From Streptomyces sp. NBC_01591 (GTDB lineage Bacteria > Actinomycetota > Actinomycetes > Streptomycetales > Streptomycetaceae), in NCBI RefSeq assembly GCF_035918155.1, contig NZ_CP109327.1:4464001-4528000 (forward strand): a stretch of DNA of 64,000 nucleotides, written 5' to 3'. The notes under the pieces are model-generated. The model was not told the origin of the DNA and searched no databases. It saw only the letters and a program-made list of their open reading frames with translations. The position numbers and the translations under genes were made by a program. Below are positions 18,718-27,486 of this stretch, piece after piece. Every line of letters starts with the position of its first letter. The stretch's first letter is position 1.

Positions 18718-18963
18718 TCAGGCTGCGATAGGCGAAAAAGGCTTGACTGAGGTGACGAGGGTGCCCAGGCGCAGCCGGTGGGTGACGGCGGCCGCGGCGG
18801 TGAGAGTCGGTACCGCGCCGAACCAGGGGCCGTCGCGGAAGGTCCGCCAGGCCAGGTGGTCGTAGGTGTAGGCGGCGTGGAACCCCAGCTCCTCGGCGCG
18901 CCGCCAGAGCTCGCGGCCCTCGCTCCAGCGGTGGATCGGCAGAATCACAGTGCTCAGACGCAT
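18718..18963 (-). pseudogene. 5' fragment of an LLM-class oxidoreductase gene
   Basis: From the ATG at 18963 the first 70 or so codons ([13 protein letters not shown] to [10 protein letters not shown]) parallel the N-terminus of the intact gene at 8960-9865, with normal high-GC codon use. At the 14-bp repeat 18749-18762 homology stops; the frame runs on for about ten unrelated codons (VKPFSPIAA). The rest of the barrel is missing, so no functional enzyme is made. Best explained as the original 5' end of the gene, displaced by insertion of the 9659-18748 segment. Confidence 0.8.
18749..18762. repeat. Right direct repeat (candidate attachment site) of the 9.1-kb island
   Basis: GAGGTGACGAGGGT, identical to 9645-9658, at the matching codon position of the LLM gene fragment. 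The next bases (GCCCA against ACCCA) also nearly agree. Confidence 0.55.
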
Positions 18964-19097
18964 GGATACGACCATACGGGGCCGGAAACCGGTGGGAGCC
19001 CGCTCAGCGCAGGCGTGCGGATCCTCGGCGGGACCGGGCACGGGATCCGGACACCGGACCGGGCACGGGACCGGTCATCGGGCGGCTGAGCCGCCGG

Positions 19098-19640
19098 TCA
19101 GTCGCGGAACCGCAGGAACGCGGGCGGTACGGCCGCGGTGAGCCAGACGCCGTTGGCACTGACGCAGAAGGTGTGGCCCGCGCGGTGCATCGCGCCCGCG
19201 TCCACGGACAGGACGACGGGCCGGCCGCGCCGGGCACCGACCCTGGTCGCCGTCTCGCGGTCGGGCGAGAGATGGACGTGCGTGCGGTCCATGGGCCGCA
19301 GGCCCTCGCTCCGGATCGAGTCCAGCGCATGGCCCACCGTGCCGTGGTAGAGGTACGCGGGCGGTTCGGCCGGCGGCAGATCGAGATCCACCGGGACGGT
19401 ATGGCCCTGGCTCGCGCGAATCCGCTCGTTCTCGACGGCGAAGCGCTGCTTGTCGTTGACGGCGACGACATGGTCGAGCTCGGCCCGGGTGAGGGGGAAG
19501 TTGTTGCCGGCCAAGGCGCGCAGCAGCGTGTCGATCGGCACCCAGCCGTTGGCGTCGAGCGTGATGCCGATCCGCTCCGGCTGATGCCGCAGGTGTTTCG
19601 AGAGGTACTTGGACACCTTGACGGTGCGTCTTTCATCCAT
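19098..19640 (-). CDS. kptA: RNA 2'-phosphotransferase (Tpt1/KptA)
   Basis: 180 aa. The family removes an internal RNA 2'-phosphate using NAD+, releasing ADP-ribose 1'',2''-cyclic phosphate; in bacteria the natural substrate is unclear. Marks are the N-terminal VSKYLSKHLRHQPERIG with the conserved Arg/His, the winged-helix-like GWVPIDTLLRAL, and the ADP-ribosyl-transferase-like half with YHGTVGHALDSI, HVHLSPDRETATRVG and VLSVDAGAMHRAG. The start is the ATG at 19640; the frame runs further upstream without conservation. Two perfect DnaA-box 9-mers lie 100-135 bp upstream. Confidence 0.93.
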   Translation of the reverse strand: MDERRTVKVSKYLSKHLRHQPERIGITLDANGWVPIDTLLRALAGNNFPLTRAELDHVVAVNDKQRFAVENERIRASQGHTVPVDLDLPPAEPPAYLYHGTVGHALDSIRSEGLRPMDRTHVHLSPDRETATRVGARRGRPVVLSVDAGAMHRAGHTFCVSANGVWLTAAVPPAFLRFRD

Positions 19641-19721
19641 GCCGCCAGGGTGCCCCTGCCGCTTTCCTCGGTGCATCCGGATTTTGCTCACGGTGGCCGG
19701 AGCAATTTTCATCCGCAGGTT

Positions 19722-19775
19722 TGATCCACAGTCAACCTGGGTTATCCACAGGCTAATTGGCGATTCTGTGGACAA
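19722..19775. promoter_or_regulatory. DnaA-box group upstream of kptA
   Basis: TTATCCACA (19742-19750) and TGTGGACAA (19767-19775, reverse of TTGTCCACA) are perfect DnaA boxes in opposite orientation; TGATCCACA (19722-19730) differs at one base. They lie in the AT-richer gap between kptA and the MerR gene. Confidence 0.6.
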
Positions 19776-19787
19776 GTGTGTTCAGAA

Positions 19788-20765
19788 TCAACCGCTTTGG
19801 TCAATTTGTGCCACTTTGGAGGCAGGTGGCATGAGTGCGTCCAATGTCCTTGATTGCACCTCGCGTTCTGCGGCCGCCGCCACGAAGGCGGAGACGTTCT
19901 CCTCGCCAACCAGCTGTTGAACAGCCCGGATTGTCTCCGCCGGTAGATCCACTCGGCGCGCTGCGAGCGACGGGGAATCCGGTCCGAGGGGCGTGTCCGC
20001 GCCGAGGTGATGATGCAGGTGCAGGGTGGCGAATGTCCGCATCGCACGGGCCAGTTCGGCATCGACGGTCTGCTGGGCGAGCGGACGCAGCCTGCGCACC
20101 ATGGCGGCCGCTTCGGCCGCGTCCGAGTCGGTCGGGGGCCGATGACCGAGATAGCGGGCGAAGACGTGCTCGGTGGTGAACTCCAGGAAGCGCGAGGCGA
20201 TCTGCTCGACCTGACCGCGAAGCTCCCTCAGATGCCCGGAGATTGCGCTGAGCGGCACGCCTGCCGCATGCAACTCGACGGCCACCGCCAGCTCCTGGGG
20301 ACTCGGCACCAGGAACTCGTCGTCCCTGCCCGGGATCGCTTCGAGCACGCCGAGGTCCACCGCCTCGGCGACCGCCTCCTCGTCCGGGGCGCCACCGAAC
20401 TTGAGAATCAGCTCGTCCCGGGTGATCCGGTCGGCCTGTTCGTCCGTCCAGGGGCCGTGCACCTCGGCCACGAGCCCGAGCACCCCGCCCAGACCGCGGC
20501 CGGTGTCCCAGGCGTCCAGTAGCTCCTTGATGCTGGCCAGTGTGTAACCGCGATCCAGCAGGTCGGCGATCTGCCGGAGCCGGGCGAGATGGGTGTCCCG
20601 GTAAACATTGGCCCGGCCGCGCCGTTCCGGTGTCGGCAGCAGACCGCGGTCCTGGTAGGCGCGGATCGTGCGGACCGTGGCTCCGCTCGCGTGCGCAAGG
20701 TCCTCGATCCGGTACTCGGCGGCGGCCTGCCGGTCCGCCGCCGACGACCGCCCGGGGCCGCTCAC
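19788..20765 (-). CDS. MerR-family transcriptional regulator
   Basis: 325 aa from the GTG at 20765. The N-terminal winged helix has YRIEDLAHASGATVRTIRAYQ and RGLLPTPERRGRANVYRD, then the dimerisation helix LRQIADLLDRGYTLASIKELLDAW. The long helical C-terminal domain (about 200 residues) has no cysteine cluster for metals, so the ligand is probably organic. The GTG overlaps the stop of the hydrolase-SDR gene (GTGA), making it the last gene of a three-gene operon and a likely local regulator. Confidence 0.88.
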   Translation of the reverse strand: MSGPGRSSAADRQAAAEYRIEDLAHASGATVRTIRAYQDRGLLPTPERRGRANVYRDTHLARLRQIADLLDRGYTLASIKELLDAWDTGRGLGGVLGLVAEVHGPWTDEQADRITRDELILKFGGAPDEEAVAEAVDLGVLEAIPGRDDEFLVPSPQELAVAVELHAAGVPLSAISGHLRELRGQVEQIASRFLEFTTEHVFARYLGHRPPTDSDAAEAAAMVRRLRPLAQQTVDAELARAMRTFATLHLHHHLGADTPLGPDSPSLAARRVDLPAETIRAVQQLVGEENVSAFVAAAAEREVQSRTLDALMPPASKVAQIDQSG

Positions 20766-22543
20766 AGCGGCGGCTTCAGCCGGGCGATCCCGCGCAGCGC
20801 GCGGGGGCTGAGCCGGGACAGGAGCCGGGCGCCGCGGGCCTCCGGGGTCACCGGCACGACGGCCTGGTTGCGCACCACCGCCTTGAGGATCGCGTCGGCC
20901 ACCCGCTCCGGCGGGTAGTTCCGGAGCCCGTACAGCCGGCTGGTCCGCTTCCGCAGACGCTTCTCCTCCGCGGCATCGGCACCGGCGAAGTGCGTCGTCG
21001 CGGTGATGTTCGTGTTGACGATGCCGGGACAGATGGCGCTGACCCCGATCGACCGCTCGGCGAGCTCGGCCCGCAGGCATTCGCTGAGCATCAGCACGGC
21101 CGCCTTGGAGGTGCTGTACGCGGGCAGCGCCCGGGACGGCTGATAGGCGGCGGCAGAAGCCGTGTTGACGATATGGCCGCCCTGGCCGCGTTCGGCCATC
21201 TGCCTGCCGAAGATCCGGCAGCCGTGGATGACACCCCACAGATTGACGTCGAGGACGTTCTTCCAGTCCTCGCTCGTGGTGTCCAGGAAGGATCCGGACA
21301 GGCCGATCCCGGCGTTGTTGACCAGGACGTCGACGATTCCGTACTCGGCGGCGACCTTCTCGGCGAGTTTCTCCATCGCCTGTTCGTCGCTGACGTCGAC
21401 CGCTTCGCCCCAGGCGGCCGGCGCGCCGATCAGGCGAGCCATCTCCGCCGTCCTGGCCGCTCCCTCCGCGTCCCGGTCCACGGCCACCACCCGGGCACCC
21501 GCCTCGGCGAACGCGAAAGCGGTGGCCCGGCCGATGCCGCCGGCGGCGCCCGTCACGAGCACCAGCCGGCCACCGAACCTGTCCGCGTACGCCCCGGTCG
21601 GCGCGGTGTCCTGCACCGGGCCGCCGTTCTCCTTGGCCGCCTCGTTCGCAGCGACGAACTCGCTTATCCAGGCAGCGAGCTGGTCCGGCCTGGTGCGCGG
21701 CACCCAGTGCTTGCCGTCCAGGGATCTGCGTACCAACTGCGGTGCCCAGAGCTCCAGTTGGTCGTACAGCTTCTCCGAGAGGAAGATGTCGCCGGTCGGA
21801 GTGATCAGCTGGACCGGGACGTGTGCGTAGGCGTCGGTGCGCGGTCGGCTCAGCCGGGCGCGGACGTTGTCGCGGTACAGCCAGGCGCCGTGCGCCGCAT
21901 CGTTGGGCAGCGAGGGCGTGGGGTAGTCGCCCGCCGGTACCTTCTCCAGCCGCTGGAGCATCCGCGGCCACTGCTTGCCCAGCGGGCCGCGCCAGGCGAG
22001 CTCGGGCAGGACCGGCGTATGCAGCATGTAGACGTACCAGGACTTGGCGCCCTGGCCGAGCAGCTGGCCGACCCGGCGCGGGGTGGGCCGGGTCATCCGC
22101 TGCTTGATCCAGTGCCCGAAGTGGTCCAGGGAAGGGCCGGACATCGAGGTGAACGAGGCGATCCGGCCCTCGGTCCGCTTGACCGTGGCGAACTCCCAGG
22201 ACTGGACCGACCCCCAGTCGTGCCCGACGACATGCACCGGCCGGTCCGGGCTCACCGCATCGACGACGGCCAGGAAGTCATCGGTGAGCTTCTCCAGGGT
22301 GAAGCCGCCGCGCAGTGGCTTCGGGGCCGTGGACCGGCCGTGCCCGCGCACGTCGTACAGCACGACATGCCACTGGTCGGCCAGCTGCCTCGCCACGTCC
22401 GTCCAGACCTCCTTGCTGTCCGGATACCCGTGCACGAGGACGATCGTCGGCCGCCCCTCGTCGCCCAACTCGGCGACGCACAGCTCGATTCCGCCCGTAC
22501 GCACCCGGCGCTCGCGCGCCCCCGGCAGGCTCCGCAGACTCAT
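20762..22543 (-). CDS. Alpha/beta hydrolase fused to short-chain dehydrogenase
   Basis: 593 aa, two enzymes in one chain. Residues of about 15-300 are an alpha/beta hydrolase: oxyanion-loop HGYPDS, nucleophile elbow VGHDWGSVQ with Asp as nucleophile (epoxide-hydrolase or haloalkane-dehalogenase-like), and a late His in DGKHWVP. Residues of about 325-590 are a classical SDR: cofactor loop TGAAGGIG, NNAG, catalytic Ser in NTASAAAY and YSTSK. The product of hydrolysis may be passed to the dehydrogenase, but the substrate is unknown. It overlaps both neighbours by 4 bp (M24 peptidase gene upstream, MerR downstream). Confidence 0.9.
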   Translation of the reverse strand: MSLRSLPGARERRVRTGGIELCVAELGDEGRPTIVLVHGYPDSKEVWTDVARQLADQWHVVLYDVRGHGRSTAPKPLRGGFTLEKLTDDFLAVVDAVSPDRPVHVVGHDWGSVQSWEFATVKRTEGRIASFTSMSGPSLDHFGHWIKQRMTRPTPRRVGQLLGQGAKSWYVYMLHTPVLPELAWRGPLGKQWPRMLQRLEKVPAGDYPTPSLPNDAAHGAWLYRDNVRARLSRPRTDAYAHVPVQLITPTGDIFLSEKLYDQLELWAPQLVRRSLDGKHWVPRTRPDQLAAWISEFVAANEAAKENGGPVQDTAPTGAYADRFGGRLVLVTGAAGGIGRATAFAFAEAGARVVAVDRDAEGAARTAEMARLIGAPAAWGEAVDVSDEQAMEKLAEKVAAEYGIVDVLVNNAGIGLSGSFLDTTSEDWKNVLDVNLWGVIHGCRIFGRQMAERGQGGHIVNTASAAAYQPSRALPAYSTSKAAVLMLSECLRAELAERSIGVSAICPGIVNTNITATTHFAGADAAEEKRLRKRTSRLYGLRNYPPERVADAILKAVVRNQAVVPVTPEARGARLLSRLSPRALRGIARLKPPL

Positions 22544-23391
22544 GCCGCCACCTTTTCCTCGGCCCAGCGCCGCACATGCGGCAGATCGTCGTCCAGCCAG
22601 AAGGCGCTCTGCTCGGGGTCCTTGGAGTCGGTGACCACCAGGATCTCCTCGAACTTGGCACCCGTACCGCGGAATCCGAGATGGGGCTCCACGGCCCACA
22701 GACCGGGCTGCGGCGGATGGTCGGAGAAGCGGTACGGACTCCACAGCGGCGACCAGCCGTCCCGGTGCCCGTGCAGCGCGTCGCTCATCAGCCCCTTGAG
22801 GGACTGGGTGCCGAAGCCGAACACATGCGGGGACCAGCGGCGTTCGGCAACGCGGCCGACCTTGTGGGCGATGACGCCGAAGGGGTAGGCGCGATGCCTG
22901 TTGGCGTACCCCTGCCTGATCATCAGGCGTTCGACGTCCTCGTATATCTCGCGCAGTGAACGCCGCTCGCGCACCTCGCGCAGTATCAGCTCGCGGTGGG
23001 CCTCGAGATCGGCCAGCAGCTTGTCGTGCAAGGGGTTGAGCCCGAGACAGCCGGAGTAGCCGATGTCGGCCGTGAAGCCCTTGTACACCGGAGCCATGTC
23101 GAGGATGAAGGGCATACCCGGCTCCAGCTTCCGGTTGGTCGGGAAGAACTGCAGGGGCACCTTGAAGCCGGCGAACGCCGTGCGGTCCCCGAACCAGGCG
23201 AAGGGGAGATGGAACCAGTCCCGCACTCCGCGCTCACGCAGCCAGTCGCGCTGCATGCGGGCCGCCTCGCGCTCGGTCACGCCTGGCCGGAGCCGGCCCG
23301 CGACCGCCTCCGCGCAGGCGTACGCAAGGCTCTGGACTTCTCTGAACGCCCGCAGCTCCGGGGCCTGTTCGTCCTTCACTGCCGAGGCCAT
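22540..23391 (-). CDS. M24-family metallopeptidase-like protein
   Basis: 283 aa from the ATG at 23391. The pita-bread fold metal ligands appear in order: Asp in FILDMAPVYKG, Asp in FTADIG, His in IAHKVGR, Glu in WAVEPHLG and Glu in AKFEEIL, so a di-metal site is possible. The protein is shorter than PepP and close to methionine-aminopeptidase size; some relatives act on non-peptide substrates such as creatine. First gene of the overlapping operon (ATGA at 22540-22543) with the hydrolase-SDR, which makes a catabolic role likelier than general proteolysis. Confidence 0.85.
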   Translation of the reverse strand: MASAVKDEQAPELRAFREVQSLAYACAEAVAGRLRPGVTEREAARMQRDWLRERGVRDWFHLPFAWFGDRTAFAGFKVPLQFFPTNRKLEPGMPFILDMAPVYKGFTADIGYSGCLGLNPLHDKLLADLEAHRELILREVRERRSLREIYEDVERLMIRQGYANRHRAYPFGVIAHKVGRVAERRWSPHVFGFGTQSLKGLMSDALHGHRDGWSPLWSPYRFSDHPPQPGLWAVEPHLGFRGTGAKFEEILVVTDSKDPEQSAFWLDDDLPHVRRWAEEKVAA

Positions 23392-23490
23392 GCCACCGTC
23401 CGTTCCCTGCCGTGTGCGGTACGTGCTCGTAACGTGACACTGATGAATGTGACAATGTCCGGCGGCTACGTCAAGGGGTGTGCGAAGACC

Positions 23491-23499
23491 TGTGGACAA
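23491..23499 (-). promoter_or_regulatory. Single perfect DnaA box
   Basis: TGTGGACAA (reverse of TTGTCCACA) in the divergent gap between the M24 and ABC ATPase genes. Confidence 0.45.
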
Positions 23500-23634
23500 C
23501 TCGGTCGCCCCCGCCCCCGGCCGCGCGTCTCATCCCCCTTGGTGGCCCCCTACGGGTCCGTACATCTGGAGTCGGAGGCCGATCCAGCCGCCAGGGCTGA
23601 CGACTGATGTGGTCCGCGCCACTACCTTCGGACT

Positions 23635-24669
23635 GTGACTGTGATCGCGACCGAAAGCCTGAGCAAGCGGTTCCCCCGGGTGACCGCGCTTGACCGGCTC
23701 TCCTTGGACATCGGCCCCGGTGTGACCGGCCTGGTGGGTTCCAACGGAGCCGGCAAGTCCACATTGATCAAGATCCTGCTGGGTCTGTCCCCCGCCACCG
23801 AAGGCCGGGCCGCGGTGCTCGGGCTCGATGTCGCCACCAGCGGTGCCGCCATCCGGGAGCGGGTCGGCTACATGCCCGAGCACGACTGCCTGCCACCGGA
23901 CGTCTCGGCCACCGAGTTCGTCGTCCACATGGCGCGGATGTCCGGACTGCCGCCGACGGCAGCGCGCGAGCGCACCGCCGACACGCTCCGGCACGTGGGT
24001 CTGTACGAGGAGCGCTACCGCCCCATCGGCGGCTACTCGACCGGCATGAAACAGCGCGTGAAGCTTGCGCAGGCGCTGGTCCACGACCCGCAGCTGGTCC
24101 TGCTCGACGAGCCGACCAACGGCCTCGACCCGGTCGGCCGCGACGAGATGCTCGGACTGATCCGCCGCGTCCACACCGACTTCGGCATCTCCGTCCTGGT
24201 CACCTCGCACCTCCTGGGCGAGCTGGAACGCACCTGTGACCATGTGGTCGTCATCGACGGCGGCACGCTCCTGCGCTCCAGCTCCACCAGCGACTTCACC
24301 CAGACAACCGCGACCCTCGCGGTCGAGGTCACCGACAGTGACACCCACCCGGACGGCACCGACGCACTGCGCCAGGTCCTCACCCGGGCCGGCGTGAAAT
24401 TCATCGGCCAGGACGGCCTCGACGCACAGGGGCTGCCCGGTGCGGGGCACATCCTGCTGGTCGAGGCGACGGGCGACGAGACGTACGACATCGTGCGCGA
24501 CAGCGTCGCCGGGCTCGGACTCGGCCTCGTACGGATGGAGCAGCGGCGCCACCACATCGCCGAGGTCTTCCGTACGGAAGGGGCGCCCGCGACCGCCGGA
24601 GCCGTACAGCAGGACGCCGTGAAGCAGAACGCCGTACAGCAGAAGGGGAGCGGTCGCGATGAGCACTGA
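23635..24669 (+). CDS. ABC transporter ATP-binding protein
   Basis: 344 aa from a GTG. Walker A GSNGAGKS near residue 38, signature STGMKQRV near 137, Walker B LVLLDEPTNGLDP, and the switch His in VTSHLLGE. The C-terminal 110 residues are an extension seen in NatA/CcmA-type ATPases. It is the ATPase for the following permease, whose start overlaps its last 11 bp. With the second pair downstream it forms a four-gene ABC-2 exporter set; the substrate is unknown. Confidence 0.93.
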   Translation: MTVIATESLSKRFPRVTALDRLSLDIGPGVTGLVGSNGAGKSTLIKILLGLSPATEGRAAVLGLDVATSGAAIRERVGYMPEHDCLPPDVSATEFVVHMARMSGLPPTAARERTADTLRHVGLYEERYRPIGGYSTGMKQRVKLAQALVHDPQLVLLDEPTNGLDPVGRDEMLGLIRRVHTDFGISVLVTSHLLGELERTCDHVVVIDGGTLLRSSSTSDFTQTTATLAVEVTDSDTHPDGTDALRQVLTRAGVKFIGQDGLDAQGLPGAGHILLVEATGDETYDIVRDSVAGLGLGLVRMEQRRHHIAEVFRTEGAPATAGAVQQDAVKQNAVQQKGSGRDEH

Positions 24670-25567
24670 GACCGGGACCGTGGCCGGGAGCGAGACCTCC
24701 CGCATCCACAACATCGGGTACCGCTCCTACGACGGCCCGCGGCTGGGCCGCGGCTATGCGCGGCGCTCGCTCTACTCGCAGACCCTGCGCGGCGCGTTCG
24801 GACTCGGCCGTTCCGCCAAGTCCAAGGTGCTGCCGATGCTGCTCTTCGGCGTGATGTGCATGATCGCGGCGATCATCGTCGCCGTCGCCATCGCCACCCC
24901 CGGAGCGACGGCCCTGCCGATCAAGTACACCGCGTTCGCGATCTATCTCCAGGCCGTGATCGGCCTCTTCCTCGCCGCACAGGCACCGCAGTCGGTCTCC
25001 CGGGACCTGCGCTTCAAGAGCGTGCCGCTGTACTTCTCGCGGCCGATCGAACGGGTCGACTACGTCGTGGCCAAGCTCGCGGCCATGGCGTCCGCGCTCT
25101 TCATCCTCACCGGCGCGCCGCTCGTCATCCTCTATGTGGGCGCGCTGCTCGGGAAGTTCGACTTCGCCGACCAGACCAAGGGATTCGGACAGGGACTGGT
25201 CTCGGTGGCACTGCTCTCCGTGCTCTTCGCCGCACTGGGCCTGGTGATGGCCGCGCTGACACCGCGCCGCGGCTTCGGTGTCGCCGCGGTGATTGCCGTA
25301 CTGACCATCACCTACGGCGCGGTCTCCACGGTCCAGGCCATCGCCTGGCAGACGGGCTCCGCCGGGGCCGTCGAGTGGCTGGGGCTCTTCTCCCCCATCA
25401 CGCTGATCGGCGGCCTGCAGACCGCGTTCCTCGGGGCCAACTCGGCCTTCCCCGGAGGGTCGGCCCCGGATGCCGGGGTCGGCGTGGTCTATCTGATCGT
25501 TGTTCTCGCGCTCGTCGCCGGCTCGTACGCCGTACTGATGCGCCGCTACCGGAGGGTCGGGCTGTGA
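24659..25567 (+). CDS. ABC-2 type transporter permease
   Basis: 302 aa. A hydrophilic N-terminus with IHNIGYRSYDGPRLGRG, then about six membrane helices beginning VLPMLLFGVMCMIAAII. It lacks an ATPase domain and overlaps the ATPase genes on both sides (11 bp upstream, GTGA downstream), so all three are translated together. Confidence 0.92.
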   Translation: MSTETGTVAGSETSRIHNIGYRSYDGPRLGRGYARRSLYSQTLRGAFGLGRSAKSKVLPMLLFGVMCMIAAIIVAVAIATPGATALPIKYTAFAIYLQAVIGLFLAAQAPQSVSRDLRFKSVPLYFSRPIERVDYVVAKLAAMASALFILTGAPLVILYVGALLGKFDFADQTKGFGQGLVSVALLSVLFAALGLVMAALTPRRGFGVAAVIAVLTITYGAVSTVQAIAWQTGSAGAVEWLGLFSPITLIGGLQTAFLGANSAFPGGSAPDAGVGVVYLIVVLALVAGSYAVLMRRYRRVGL

Positions 25568-26475
25568 CCACCATCGAGATCGACCACACCTCGCGCTGGT
25601 TCGGCAATGTGGTCGCCGTCAACGACGTGAGCATGACGGTGGGACCGGGCGTCACCGGGCTGCTCGGGCCGAACGGCGCGGGAAAGTCCACGCTGATCAA
25701 CATGATGGCCGGATTCCTCGCCCCGTCGACGGGCGCGGTGACGCTGGACGGCAAGCCGATCTGGCGGAACGAAGCCGTGTACAAGGAGATCGGGATCGTG
25801 CCGGAGCGGGAAGGCATGTACGACTTCCTGACCGGTCGCGAGTTCGTCGTCGCCAACGCGGAACTCCATGGACTCGGCGACGCGGAGGCGCAGAAGGCGC
25901 TGGCCACGGTCGAGATGGAGTACGCGCAGGACCGCAAGATCTCGACGTACAGCAAGGGCATGCGCCAGCGCGTGAAGATGGCGTCCGCCCTGGTCCATGA
26001 GCCTTCGGTGCTGCTGCTCGACGAGCCATTCAATGGCATGGACCCGCGTCAGCGGATGCAGCTGATGGAGCTGCTGCGACGGATGGGGGCAGAGGGCCGC
26101 ACGGTGCTCTTCTCCTCCCACATCCTCGAAGAGGTCGAGCAACTCGCCTCGCACATCGAGGTGATCGTGGCAGGACGGCACGCGGCGTCCGGCGACTTCC
26201 GCAAGATCCGCCGCCTGATGACGGACCGCCCGCACCGCTATCTCGTACGTTCCAGCGACGACCGCGCCCTCGCTGCCGCGCTGATCGCCGACCCGTCGAC
26301 GGCCGGTATCGAGGTGGACCTGGGCGAACGGGCGTTGCGTATCCAGGCGGTCGACTTCGGACGCTTCACCGAGCTGCTGCCGAAGGTCGCACGTGAGCAC
26401 GGCATTCGTCTGCTGACCGTTTCGCCGTCCGACGAGTCCCTCGAATCGGTCTTTTCCTATCTTGTAGCGGCCTGA
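25564..26475 (+). CDS. ABC transporter ATP-binding protein (second pair)
   Basis: 303 aa from the GTG at 25564, which overlaps the permease stop by 4 bp. Walker A GPNGAGKS, signature YSKGMRQRV, Walker B VLLLDEPFNGMDP, and switch His in FSSHILEE. The frame is open far upstream but runs through the permease gene. It resembles the first ATPase, so the two pairs probably arose by duplication. Confidence 0.93.
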   Translation: MTTIEIDHTSRWFGNVVAVNDVSMTVGPGVTGLLGPNGAGKSTLINMMAGFLAPSTGAVTLDGKPIWRNEAVYKEIGIVPEREGMYDFLTGREFVVANAELHGLGDAEAQKALATVEMEYAQDRKISTYSKGMRQRVKMASALVHEPSVLLLDEPFNGMDPRQRMQLMELLRRMGAEGRTVLFSSHILEEVEQLASHIEVIVAGRHAASGDFRKIRRLMTDRPHRYLVRSSDDRALAAALIADPSTAGIEVDLGERALRIQAVDFGRFTELLPKVAREHGIRLLTVSPSDESLESVFSYLVAA

Positions 26476-26505
26476 GTAGTGGCCTGAAAGGAGCTGTGAA
26501 GCGTC

Positions 26506-27225
26506 ATGTACGACCCCACAGTCGCCCGGCTCACCTACCGGGCCCTGCTCGGCCGGCGCCGGGCCGCCATCCTGTTCGTCCTGCCGGTACTGCTGGTGGT
26601 CATCGCCGTCGCGGTACGGACATTCGCCGGGTCCGACGACCAGGTGGCCTCGGACGTGCTGGGCGGCTTCGCCATCGCCACGATGGTGCCGCTGATCGGT
26701 GTGATCGCCGGAACCGGGGCCATCGGTCCCGAGATCGATGACGGATCCATCGTCTATCTGCTGGCCAAGCCGGTGAAGCGGCCGACGATCATCTTCACCA
26801 AGCTGATCGTCGCCATCGCCGTGACGATGGTCTTCTCCGCGCTGCCCACGCTGGTCGCGGGGCTGATCCTCAACGGCAACGGCCAGCAGATCGCGGTGGC
26901 CTACACCATCGCGGCACTGGTCGCCTCGATCGCCTACAGCGCGCTGTTCCTGCTGCTGGGCACCGTCAGCCGGCACGCGGTCGTCTTCGGCCTCGTCTAC
27001 GCGCTGGTCTGGGAGGCCCTGTTCGGTTCCCTGGTGCCCGGGGCGCGCACGCTCAGCGTCCAGCAGTGGTCCCTCGCGGTCGCCGAGAAGGTCGGCGGGG
27101 CGGGCGCGATCACCTCCGACGTCGGTCTGCCGGCCGCCACGGTCCTGCTGGCGGCGGTCACGGTGGTCGCGACCTGGTACGCGGGCCAGAAGCTGCGCAC
27201 GTTGAAGCTGGCCGGGGAGGAGTGA
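26506..27225 (+). CDS. ABC-2 type transporter permease (second pair)
   Basis: 239 aa with about six hydrophobic segments, including AAILFVLPVLLVVIAVAV, and the family stretch EIDDGSIVYLLAKPVKR that follows the first extracytoplasmic loop in ABC-2 permeases. The ATG follows AAAGGAGCTG, a strong ribosome site, 30 bp after the second ATPase gene. Last gene of the operon. Confidence 0.92.
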   Translation: MYDPTVARLTYRALLGRRRAAILFVLPVLLVVIAVAVRTFAGSDDQVASDVLGGFAIATMVPLIGVIAGTGAIGPEIDDGSIVYLLAKPVKRPTIIFTKLIVAIAVTMVFSALPTLVAGLILNGNGQQIAVAYTIAALVASIAYSALFLLLGTVSRHAVVFGLVYALVWEALFGSLVPGARTLSVQQWSLAVAEKVGGAGAITSDVGLPAATVLLAAVTVVATWYAGQKLRTLKLAGEE

Positions 27226-27486
27226 CCGGGGGTTTCCCGCCCGGTGCGTCTTCCCGAGTGTTTCGTTTCTGATCGCTCCGGTGCTCGTCCACTCGTCAAC
27301 CCTCGCCACTCGGGCGGGGGTTGACGCATTTCGGACAGTCGTACGCGTAACTGTACGGTTATCGGTTCGTTGGGCAGGGTGTGTGGAGGCAACTGGGATC
27401 TGTGGCGTCGTAGCTTTCATGAAACAGGGATTGCCGATGCCGGCGAGGGAGTACCCGCCGGCACCGACCGCCATCAGGACGAGTTG

